Source of the DNA: JALYRV01 sp036675475
GTDB taxonomy: Bacteria > Acidobacteriota > Vicinamibacteria > Vicinamibacterales > SCN-69-37
Direction of reading: 5' to 3'
Assembly (NCBI GenBank): GCA_036675475.1
Contig: JAKFEY010000042.1
Location: 9,688-73,687 of the forward strand
DNA: 64,000 nucleotides
The notes under the pieces were generated by a model. The model was not told the DNA's origin. It searched no databases and was given only the letters and a program-made list of their open reading frames with translations. Positions 45,014 to 52,674 of the stretch are shown piece by piece; position 1 is the stretch's first letter; each line of letters begins with the position of its first letter. A program made the position numbers and the translations under genes.

Positions 45014-45349
45014 TTACGGACGTGTGATGCGCGCGATGGTTTCGGTGGTCGGCAGCGGGTCGCCCTGCGGCGGGGTGGTGTCGCCGTGTCCGTGCGGCTC
45101 GCCGGGCGCGTGCGGATCCGGCACGGCCGTGGTCGGGCTCGACGAGGCCTGGCGCGGCGGGTCGACACGCGTTTCCTCGAGCCGGATCTCGTCCTCGAGC
45201 GTGTTCTTCAACTCGTTCGACGCGCGCTTGAATTCCGCCAGGCTCTTGCCGAGCGAGCGCATCAGTTCGGGCAGCTTGCGCGGGCCGAAGACGAACAGCG
45301 CGATGATGGCGATGATGAGTAGCTCGGGCATTCCGAGCGGGCCGAACAT
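45014..45349 (-). CDS. tatA: Twin-arginine translocase subunit TatA
   Basis: TatA oligomerises to form the translocation pore. The 111-residue product begins MFGPLGMPELLIIAIIALFVFGPRK, a short N-terminus, one helix and the FGPRKLPEL hinge of TatA/B; an amphipathic helix (ELMRSLGKSLAEFKRASNELK) follows and the tail is Pro/Thr/His-rich and variable. It is adjacent to tatC; a tatB is not seen, so this may be a single TatA/B-like pore protein. It is divergent from ctpA with only 24 bases between start codons. Confidence 0.92.
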   Translation of the reverse strand: MFGPLGMPELLIIAIIALFVFGPRKLPELMRSLGKSLAEFKRASNELKNTLEDEIRLEETRVDPPRQASSSPTTAVPDPHAPGEPHGHGDTTPPQGDPLPTTETIARITRP

Positions 45350-45373
45350 GCGAATATCATATAGCGAGCTACT

Positions 45374-47011
45374 ATGAGTCTGATGCGATCGCGAAATCTC
45401 GCCGCCGCCGCGCTGCTGGCCGTCCTGCTGCCCATCGGGCTGGCCGCGCAGGCCGCCCGGCCGCCGGCCGCCCGCCCGGCCAACAGCCCCGACAAGGTCG
45501 CGGAGCAGTACCGGATCTTCACGCAGGCGCTGGCCGCCGTCGAGCAGGAATACGTCGAGAAGCTCGACTCCGAGCGGCTCGTCTACGGGGCCATCGAAGG
45601 CATGCTGCGCACGCTCGACCCGCATTCGAGCTTCCTGGATCCCAAGGCGTACGCGCAGATGCGCGAGCGCCAGCAGGGCCAGTATTTCGGCATCGGCATC
45701 AGCATCGTCTCGCTCGACGGCGAGATCCGGGTGACGTCCGTGTTCGAGCAGTCGCCGGCCTATCGCGCCGGCATCCGCCGCGGCGACGTCATCGCGAAGA
45801 TCAAGGGGCAGGACACGAAGGGCTGGACGAGTGACCAGGCCGTCGCCGAGCTCAAGGGGCCGAAAGGCACCACCGTGCAGTTCGACATCCGCCGTCCCGG
45901 CGCCGCCACGCTGATTGATTTCACGGTCGAGCGCGATCAGGTGACGATTCCGACGGTGCGCGCGTCGTTCATGCTGCCCGACACGCCGGGCGGCGAAAAA
46001 GTGGGCTACGTGCGGCTCGACAACTTTTCGGAGACGTCGAACGACGAGCTGACGGCGGCGCTCACGAAGCTGCGCGGCGAGGGCATGCAGCGGCTGATGC
46101 TCGATTTGCGCGACAATCCCGGCGGCCCGCTCGATCAGGCCATCGCGGTGTCGAACCAGTTCCTGCCGCGCGGCGACATGATTGTCTACACGCGCGGCCG
46201 CACGCCCAATTCGGATCAGGATTTTCACGCCGAAGAGAACGGCGCCTACCAGAACGTGCCGCTGGTCGTGCTGGTCAACCGCCAGAGCGCCAGCGCCTCG
46301 GAAATCGTCTCGGGCGCCATGCAGGATCACGATCGCGGCCTCGTGGTCGGCGAAACCACGTTCGGCAAGGCGCTGGTCCAGTCGCTCTATCGCATCAGCA
46401 ACCAGGCCGGCCTCGCGCTGACGACGGGCCGTTACTACACGCCGAGCGGCCGGCTGATTCAGCGCCCGTGGGACGGCACGTTCGACGAGTACCTGACCTA
46501 CGCGTTGCGCAGCCAGGAAGGCAACCGCGAGCACGACGCGTCGGAGCTGAAGTACACCGACGCCGGCCGCAAGGTCTATGGCGGCGGCGGCATCGAGCCC
46601 GATCGCTTCTTCGCCGGCCCCGTCGAAGGCTTCGACCCGACGCGCTTCGGCCGCATGCTGATGGGGCGCGGCCTGTTCGTGGGCTTCGCCGAGAAGTTCA
46701 AGGCCACGGGCGACACGCGTCCGGGCAGCCGCGGCGAACAGCGCCAGAACATCGCGCGCGGGTTCACCGTGACCGATGAGATGCTCGCCGACTTCAAGAA
46801 GTTCGTGGTCAGCGAGCGCGTGCGCATGGACGAGGAGGCCTTCAAGGCCGACGAGGCGTTCATCCGCGCCATGATTCGCTACGAAATCGACGTGGACCTG
46901 TTCGGGGTCGAAGAGGCGCGCCGCAACCTGATTTCGGTCGACCCCCAGGCCGGCTATGCCCAGACCCTGTTCGCCGAGGCGCAGAAACTCGCCCAGATGA
47001 CAGGGCGATAG
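45374..47011 (+). CDS. C-terminal processing peptidase (S41, CtpA/Prc-like)
   Basis: The 545-residue product has a signal peptide (AAAALLAVLLPIGLAAQ), a PDZ domain (residues about 95-190: YFGIGISIVSLDGEI...SPAYRAGIRRGDVI), then the S41 catalytic core with nucleophile serine in QSASASEIVSG (about residues 303-313) and lysine in FGKALVQ (about 335), a Ser-Lys dyad. Residues beyond 400 form a C-terminal domain. CtpA-type proteases cut C-terminal tails of exported proteins and help envelope quality control. It starts 24 bases from the divergent tatA. Confidence 0.93.
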   Translation: MSLMRSRNLAAAALLAVLLPIGLAAQAARPPAARPANSPDKVAEQYRIFTQALAAVEQEYVEKLDSERLVYGAIEGMLRTLDPHSSFLDPKAYAQMRERQQGQYFGIGISIVSLDGEIRVTSVFEQSPAYRAGIRRGDVIAKIKGQDTKGWTSDQAVAELKGPKGTTVQFDIRRPGAATLIDFTVERDQVTIPTVRASFMLPDTPGGEKVGYVRLDNFSETSNDELTAALTKLRGEGMQRLMLDLRDNPGGPLDQAIAVSNQFLPRGDMIVYTRGRTPNSDQDFHAEENGAYQNVPLVVLVNRQSASASEIVSGAMQDHDRGLVVGETTFGKALVQSLYRISNQAGLALTTGRYYTPSGRLIQRPWDGTFDEYLTYALRSQEGNREHDASELKYTDAGRKVYGGGGIEPDRFFAGPVEGFDPTRFGRMLMGRGLFVGFAEKFKATGDTRPGSRGEQRQNIARGFTVTDEMLADFKKFVVSERVRMDEEAFKADEAFIRAMIRYEIDVDLFGVEEARRNLISVDPQAGYAQTLFAEAQKLAQMTGR

Positions 47012-47130
47012 CCCTACATTTTGGGGTAGGACTTCGTCCTTGCCCCTAGGGAATGGGCCTGCTAGACTGACGCGGTTCGCGCGTCACACGGCCTCTGACC
47101 CCTGTTTTCACAGGTCCCGAGGGTCTTCTC

Positions 47131-47227
47131 GGCCTTCGCTGAAGCTACGGCCGACCCGCCGTAGCCTTTGGCGGAGGCGGGCCAGCCGCTTTCTGGCCGT
47201 GGCGCACGACCTTCGCCCCACGGCCAG
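47131..47227. repeat. Palindromic elements in the leader of smc
   Basis: The 240-base gap 47012-47251 holds two structures: an imperfect inverted repeat at 47131-47183 (GGCCTTCGCTGAAGCTACGGC pattern facing CGCCGTAGCCTTTGGCGGAGG) and a perfect 10-bp stem CTGGCCGTGG/CCACGGCCAG at 47193-47227. A short CCTAC/GTAGG hairpin follows the ctpA stop (47014-47029). No open reading frame of note is present, so this is probably the smc promoter/leader region with repeats. Confidence 0.5.
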
Positions 47228-47251
47228 CGCGGCTGTTTGCTTGTACGCCAT

Positions 47252-50200
47252 ATGAAACTTTCTCGTCTTCACATTTCCGGATTCAAGAGCTTTCCCGATC
47301 GCTCCGAGCTGTCGTTCGACCACGGCGTCACCGCCATCGTCGGGCCCAACGGGTGCGGGAAGAGCAACGTGGTCGACGCCATCACGTGGGTGCTCGGCGA
47401 GCAGAGCGCGAAGAGCCTGCGCGGCGCCAGCATGGAGGACGTCATTTTCGCGGGCAGCGACAGCCGCAAGCCCACCGCCGCCGCGGAAGTGCGGTTGAAG
47501 CTGGCCAACGTGCCGGTGCAGGCGCCCGAGATTCGGGTGGCCCAGGAGGCTGCGCTGGCGGGGAAATTCATCCCGGATGAATTTCCGGGGCATGACGCGG
47601 GCGGAAATTCTTCCGGGAGGAATTTCCCCGGCAATGGCAACGGGCACCATGCCGCCGTGGCTGCCGCGGTCGCGGCCGAGACGGCGCTGCTCGACGAGGC
47701 GCCGGTCATCGTGCGCGACGTGGAGATTGGCCGCCGGCTGTATCGGTCGGGTGAAAGTGAATACCTCATCGACGGCGAAGTCTGCCGCCTGCGCGACGTG
47801 CACGACCTGCTGATGGACTCCGGCCTGGGCGTGAAGGCCTATGCCGTGATCGAGCAGGGCAAGATCGGCCAGATTCTCAGCTCGCGCCCTGCCGACCGGC
47901 GTCAGCTGATCGAGGAAGCGGCGGGCGTCACGAAGTACAAGAGCCGCCGGCGCTCGGCCGAGCTGAAGCTCGAGGCGGCCGAACAGAACCTCACGCGCGT
48001 CGACGACATCATTTTCGAAGTCGAGAAGCAGCGCGGCGCGTTGAAGCGCCAGGCGGCGCGCGCGCGGCGCTACCGCACCCTGCGCGAGGAGCTGCGCAAG
48101 TGGGAGCAGGTCCAGTACGCGCGGCGCTACAAGACGCTTGCCGCCGAAATCGACGGCGCCTCGTCGCGCCTCGCCGACGCGCGTGCGCGCGAAACGGCAG
48201 CCTCGGCGCGGCTGGCGGAAGTCGAGTCGACGGCCGAACGGATCCGGATCGAGCTGGCCGAAGCCGAGGCGCGTGCCACGGCGGCGCGCGAGCAGGCGCA
48301 TGCGCGCGAGCTCGGCATCGAGCGGCGGCAGCAGCAGATCGCCTTCGACCGGCAGCAGATTGAAACGCTGCAGCAGGCCGCCGCCGCCATCGCGGCGGAA
48401 CTTGCCACGCTGGCGGAGCGCCGCGAGCCGGCCAGGGTCGAGCTCGAGACCCGGCGCGAAGCCGCCGCGCGCGCGCAGGCGGACCGCGACGCCGCGCGCC
48501 AGGAGCTCGAGACGCTCGAACAGGCCTATCGCACGGCCTATCGCGAGATCGAGGGCACCGAAAGCGACGTCGAGGCCGCGCGCAGCGAAGTGTTCTCGGC
48601 GATGAACGCGGCCACCGCGCTGCGCCACGCGCTCGAAACGGCGCATGCGGCGCGCGAGCGGCTGTCGGCCGAACTGTCGCGTCTCGATGTCGAGCGCCGC
48701 GACGTGGAAGGCGAGCGCGCGCGCGCGCACGCCACCCGCGCCTCGGCCGAGGCCGATCTGGGCCGCGCGCGCGAGTCGCTCGACTCGCTCACGCTCGACC
48801 GCGCCGCGCGCGAGTCGGAGCTCACGACGTGGCGCGCCGAGCGCGATCGCCAGGGCGCCGATGCGCGCGCGCGCGAGCAGGCGCTGGCCGGCCTCACGGC
48901 GCGGCTCTCGTCGCTCGAACAGCTCGAGCGGCAGCGGGCCGAGTACGGCGACGCCGCGCGCCTGCTGCTGGCCGATGCCACGGCAGGCTTCGCGCATCGC
49001 GGGTCGGTCGCCGACTGGCTCGACGTCGACGATGCGGCCGTGAAGGCCGTGGAAGCGCTGCTCGGCGACGTCGTCGAGTTCATCGTGGTCGACACGCAGG
49101 AGCAGGCCGAAGCCGGCTTGCGCATCGCGCAGGAGCGCGGCGCCGGACGCGTCGGCTTCCTCGTGCTTGGCGATGCGGCCCCCGCACCTTTGGAGGCGCC
49201 GGCGCCAAACGTGCGTCCGCTGTCTGGCGTGGTGCGCGTGTCGGATCCCGCAGGCGCGTCTGTCGTTCACGCGCTGGGCGCGGCCTGGATTGCGGAGTCG
49301 CTGGCCGACGCGCTGGCCGCCTCGTCACGCGGCCCGGCACCGGTGGCGACGTGGAATGGCGAGGTCTGCCGCAACGGCCGGCTGATTCAGGGCGGCACGC
49401 GCGAGGACGCGCGCGGCATTCTCGAAACCAAGCGCGACATTCGCGATCTGCGCGACCAGGTGTCGGAGGCGCAGCACGTGCTCGACCGCCTGCGCGACGA
49501 CCTGTCGGCGCTCGACACGCGCATTGCGGCGTCCGACGCAGCCGTCGCCGGCCTGACCGGCGAGCTGCACGCCCGCGAGAAATCCATCGTCGGCTTCGAG
49601 CTGCAGCTGGCGGGCGCCGGCGAAGCGATCGAACGGCTCGAGCGCCGCGCCACGCTCATCGAGGCGGAGCATCATCGCGCCGAGGAAGAGCGCAAGGCGC
49701 TGGAGTTGCGCGAAGACGAGGCGCGCGCCTCGATCGCGCGCATCGAAGGCGATCAGAAGGTTGCCGACACGCGGCTGAGCGAGGCGCAGCGCCGCCTGTT
49801 TGGCGCGCGCGAAAGCGCCGAGGCGCACGGGCGCCAGGTGTCCGAGGGCAAGGCCAGGGAGGCCGCGCTCGTCGAGCGCGCCTCCGCGCTGGCGCTGGAA
49901 GTGCAGCGCCTGGTGGAAGCCGGCGCCGAGCTCGAAGGCCGCATCACGAGCCGGCAGCACGATCTGGCCCGCAACGAAGCGCGGCGTGAAGAGCTGCGCC
50001 TCGGCATCATCGACGCGGAGGGGCTGCTCGACGAGGATGTGCGCGCCTTTGACGCGCTCAAGGAGCAGGTGCGCGTCGCTGATGACGACTCCTCGACGCT
50101 GAAAATCAGCTTCGACGCCGAAGAGCAGCACATTCGCGCGGCGCGGCGCGCGCTCGAAGAGGTGCGCGGCGAGGCGGGCCAGTTCGAAGTGGCCACCGCC

Positions 50201-51106
50201 AAGGCGCAGGCGGACCTTCAGCACCTTTCGGATCTCTGTCTCGAAACACTCGCCTCGAACATCACGGACGTGGCTGCGGCGGTGGAGCAGATGGAGGCGG
50301 AGGGCGCCCTCGTGCTTCCGCTCAAGCGCCAGCCGAAGGAAGCGCCGATCGAGGGCGAGGAGCTCGAAGCCGGAGAGGCCGTCGAGGCTGCGCCGCAGGC
50401 CGAGGAGGCTGCGGAGCCTGAGAGCGCCGAGGCCGCAGCCGTTCAGGCGGGCGAGCCCGAGCGCATGACGCTGGAGGAGGCCCTCTCGAACCTCCGGCAG
50501 AAAATCGAGCGGCTGGGGCCGGTGAACATGATGGCGATCGAGCAGTTCGACGAGCTCGAGACGCGCCATACGTTCCTCACCACGCAGCGCAAGGATCTGA
50601 TCGACTCGATCGCGACCACGAACGAAGCCATCAAGCGCATCGACAAGACCACCAAGGAACGCTTCCGCGAGGCGTTCGCCACCATCAACGCGAACTTCGA
50701 GCGCACGTTCACGACGCTCTTCGGCGGCGGCCGCGCCGGGCTCACGCTGCTCGATCTCGACGAGCAGAGCGAAGCCGGCATCGACATCCACGCGCAGCCT
50801 CCGGGCAAGCGGCTGCAGAACGTGCAGCTGCTCTCGGGCGGCGAAAAAGCCATGACCGCGATGGCGCTGATGTTCGCCATCTTCCGCTATCGCCCGAGCC
50901 CGTTCTGCCTGCTCGACGAAATCGACGCGCCGCTCGACGACGCCAACATCGGCCGGTTCGTCGAGATGCTGCAGGGCATGCAGGACCACACGCAGTTCAT
51001 CCTGATCACGCACAACCGCAAGACGATGGAGATTGCCGATCGTCTGTACGGCGTGACGATGGAGGAGCCGGGTGTGTCGAAGCTGATTTCGGTGAACCTG
51101 AATTAG
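47252..51106 (+). CDS. smc: Chromosome segregation protein SMC, with insertions
   Basis: SMC dimers organise and help segregate the chromosome by ATP-driven DNA loop extrusion. The 1284-residue product has the N-terminal head with Walker A GPNGCGKS (residues 31-38), long coiled coil, hinge (about 560-640: HRGSVADWLDVDDAAVKA ... GRVGFLVLGD), second coil, and the C-terminal head with signature LLSGGEKAM (near 1194) and Walker B FCLLDEIDAPLDD (near 1218). Two oddities: about 60 extra residues at about 95-155 that encode palindromic repeats, and a Glu/Ala-rich insert at about 1028-1070 before LGPVNMMAIEQF. No frameshift is present. Confidence 0.95.
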   Translation: MKLSRLHISGFKSFPDRSELSFDHGVTAIVGPNGCGKSNVVDAITWVLGEQSAKSLRGASMEDVIFAGSDSRKPTAAAEVRLKLANVPVQAPEIRVAQEAALAGKFIPDEFPGHDAGGNSSGRNFPGNGNGHHAAVAAAVAAETALLDEAPVIVRDVEIGRRLYRSGESEYLIDGEVCRLRDVHDLLMDSGLGVKAYAVIEQGKIGQILSSRPADRRQLIEEAAGVTKYKSRRRSAELKLEAAEQNLTRVDDIIFEVEKQRGALKRQAARARRYRTLREELRKWEQVQYARRYKTLAAEIDGASSRLADARARETAASARLAEVESTAERIRIELAEAEARATAAREQAHARELGIERRQQQIAFDRQQIETLQQAAAAIAAELATLAERREPARVELETRREAAARAQADRDAARQELETLEQAYRTAYREIEGTESDVEAARSEVFSAMNAATALRHALETAHAARERLSAELSRLDVERRDVEGERARAHATRASAEADLGRARESLDSLTLDRAARESELTTWRAERDRQGADARAREQALAGLTARLSSLEQLERQRAEYGDAARLLLADATAGFAHRGSVADWLDVDDAAVKAVEALLGDVVEFIVVDTQEQAEAGLRIAQERGAGRVGFLVLGDAAPAPLEAPAPNVRPLSGVVRVSDPAGASVVHALGAAWIAESLADALAASSRGPAPVATWNGEVCRNGRLIQGGTREDARGILETKRDIRDLRDQVSEAQHVLDRLRDDLSALDTRIAASDAAVAGLTGELHAREKSIVGFELQLAGAGEAIERLERRATLIEAEHHRAEEERKALELREDEARASIARIEGDQKVADTRLSEAQRRLFGARESAEAHGRQVSEGKAREAALVERASALALEVQRLVEAGAELEGRITSRQHDLARNEARREELRLGIIDAEGLLDEDVRAFDALKEQVRVADDDSSTLKISFDAEEQHIRAARRALEEVRGEAGQFEVATAKAQADLQHLSDLCLETLASNITDVAAAVEQMEAEGALVLPLKRQPKEAPIEGEELEAGEAVEAAPQAEEAAEPESAEAAAVQAGEPERMTLEEALSNLRQKIERLGPVNMMAIEQFDELETRHTFLTTQRKDLIDSIATTNEAIKRIDKTTKERFREAFATINANFERTFTTLFGGGRAGLTLLDLDEQSEAGIDIHAQPPGKRLQNVQLLSGGEKAMTAMALMFAIFRYRPSPFCLLDEIDAPLDDANIGRFVEMLQGMQDHTQFILITHNRKTMEIADRLYGVTMEEPGVSKLISVNLN
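47560..47632. repeat. Pair of AATTTCC palindromes inside smc
   Basis: GGAAATTCATC (47562-47572) with GATGAATTTCC (47576-47586), perfect; and CGGAAATTCTTCC (47602-47614) facing GGAGGAATTTCC (47616-47627), 11 of 12. Translated in frame they give GKFIPDEFPG...SSGRNFPGNG. The core GGGGAAATTC is shared with the nrnA-truB repeat at 60490-60541. Confidence 0.72.
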
Positions 51107-51122
51107 CCCTGTCCGGGATCGC

Positions 51123-52226
51123 TTGGCAAGAAACGAAGACAAGGCGACCCGCTACCATCGACTGCGGCGGCGCGCTTCCGTGCTCAGCACGGCGGCCGCC
51201 GCCGTTGTTCTTGTACTGCTGCTCGTCACGCCAGGCTCGCGCTGGCTTGCGGATGTGTCGCGCGGCTCGGCCGCGATCTATGTCGTGCTGATCGCCGTGG
51301 CGATCGAGATCCTGACGCTGCCGTTCGCGTTCGAGGCAGGCTGGCGTCTCGAGCGGAAGTACGGCCTGTCGCGCGAGACGGCCGGCGCGTGGCTGCGCGA
51401 TCGCCTGAAGGGGTTTGGCGTCGGGCTGGCGATCGCGATTGTGGCGGCCGAGGCGGTGTATCTGGCCGCGCGGGTGTGGCCCGATCGGTGGTGGATTGCC
51501 GCGGGCGCGGCGCTCACGGCGGGGATGATTGTGCTGGCGCACCTGGCGCCGGTGCTGCTGATGCCGTTGTTCGTGCGCGTGAAGCCGCTGGAGCGGCCCG
51601 CGCTGTCGGCGCGGCTGGCGTCGCTCAGCGCGCGCGCGGGCGTGCCCGTGGTGGGTGTCTTCGAGTGGGAGCTGGGCGCGCGGACATCGAAGGCCAATGC
51701 GGCGCTGACCGGCTTCGGGTCGACCCGCCGGATCCTGTTGTCGGACACGCTGCTCGCGTCGTACTCGGACGATGAGATCGAGGTGATTCTCGCGCACGAG
51801 ATGTCACATCACGTGCACCATGATTTGTGGTCGGCCGTGGCGGTGGAGTCGGCGCTGCTGTTCGGGGGCGCCTTCGCGGCGCACGCGGTGATGCAGCTGG
51901 CGGGGCCGCGGCTGGGCCTTCGCGGCGCGGCGGATGTGGCGGGCCTGCCGCTGCTGCTGCTGGCGGCGGGCGCGCTGTCGCTGGCGCTGGCGCCGCTGGC
52001 GCGCGGGCTGTCGCGCGCGCACGAGCGCCGCGCCGATGCGTACGCGCTGCGTCTGACGCGCGCGCCCGGCGCGTTCATCTCGGCGATGAAGCGGCTCGGC
52101 GCGCAGAACATGGCGGAGGAGCGGCCGTCGCGAATCGCGCGGCTGTTTCAGAGCCACCCGCCGCTGGCGGAGCGGATCGAGCGGGCGCGGGCGGCGCAGG
52201 CCTGCACGGGCGCTACCGGCCCTTGA
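51123..52226 (+). CDS. M48 (Ste24-like) membrane metallopeptidase
   Basis: The 367-residue protein has five or so hydrophobic segments and the zinc-binding HEMSHH (HExxH, near residue 225) in ILAHEMSHHVHHDLWSA, a second glutamate (probably SRAHERRADAYAL) and an extended N-terminal half typical of M48A CAAX-protease/HtpX-like enzymes. It begins at TTG 51123, 16 bases after smc. Relatives degrade misfolded membrane proteins or process CAAX proteins. No CAAX biology is expected, so membrane protein quality control is the guess. Confidence 0.82.
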   Translation: MARNEDKATRYHRLRRRASVLSTAAAAVVLVLLLVTPGSRWLADVSRGSAAIYVVLIAVAIEILTLPFAFEAGWRLERKYGLSRETAGAWLRDRLKGFGVGLAIAIVAAEAVYLAARVWPDRWWIAAGAALTAGMIVLAHLAPVLLMPLFVRVKPLERPALSARLASLSARAGVPVVGVFEWELGARTSKANAALTGFGSTRRILLSDTLLASYSDDEIEVILAHEMSHHVHHDLWSAVAVESALLFGGAFAAHAVMQLAGPRLGLRGAADVAGLPLLLLAAGALSLALAPLARGLSRAHERRADAYALRLTRAPGAFISAMKRLGAQNMAEERPSRIARLFQSHPPLAERIERARAAQACTGATGP

Positions 52227-52554
52227 CCACGAGCGTGCCGTGCATGCGCCGGCAGCCCTCGTCGTTGGTCAGGTTGCAGTAGATCGGGTGCGTGCCGGGC
52301 CGGTCGGCGCGAAACTCGAAGCTCACGGTCTGGCCCGCGTCGGCGCGCTTCGCGATGCGGTACTCGTCAATCGTGAAGCTGTGCGCGATGTCGTCGGCGG
52401 TGAAGGTGATCTTCACCATGTCGTCCTGCGACACCTCGAGGCGCGAGGGCGAAAACTCGAAGCGCTTCGCATGCACCGTGAACTCGCGCTTGCTCTGCGC
52501 GACAAGCCCGGCCGCGAGGATCACGAGAACTCCCACCGTCAATGCGCGTGTCAT
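52213..52554 (-). CDS. Secreted cupredoxin-like protein
   Basis: The 113-residue product has an N-terminal signal (VGVLVILAAGLVAQ) and a cupredoxin-type beta sandwich (FTVHAKRFEFSPSRLEVSQDD). Candidate copper ligands are H58 (DIAHSFTID), C93 (IYCNLTNDEGC) and H105 (RMHGTLVV); a second cysteine C101 and M104 lie in between. It resembles COX2/plastocyanin-like stand-alone domains used in periplasmic electron transfer or copper handling. GGAGAGGT is 5 bases before the ATG. The 3' end overlaps the M48 gene stop by 14 bases. Confidence 0.78.
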   Translation of the reverse strand: MTRALTVGVLVILAAGLVAQSKREFTVHAKRFEFSPSRLEVSQDDMVKITFTADDIAHSFTIDEYRIAKRADAGQTVSFEFRADRPGTHPIYCNLTNDEGCRRMHGTLVVKGR

Positions 52555-52674
52555 ACCTCTCCTGCCTGCGGTATTAGACGATCGTGGGGAGTCAACGGCC
52601 GCTAGTATAGTACGTCCGTCACATTTTCGTCCCGCTCGCAAACCCCGTACAGATCGGCCCCGTCTAACCCCGGC

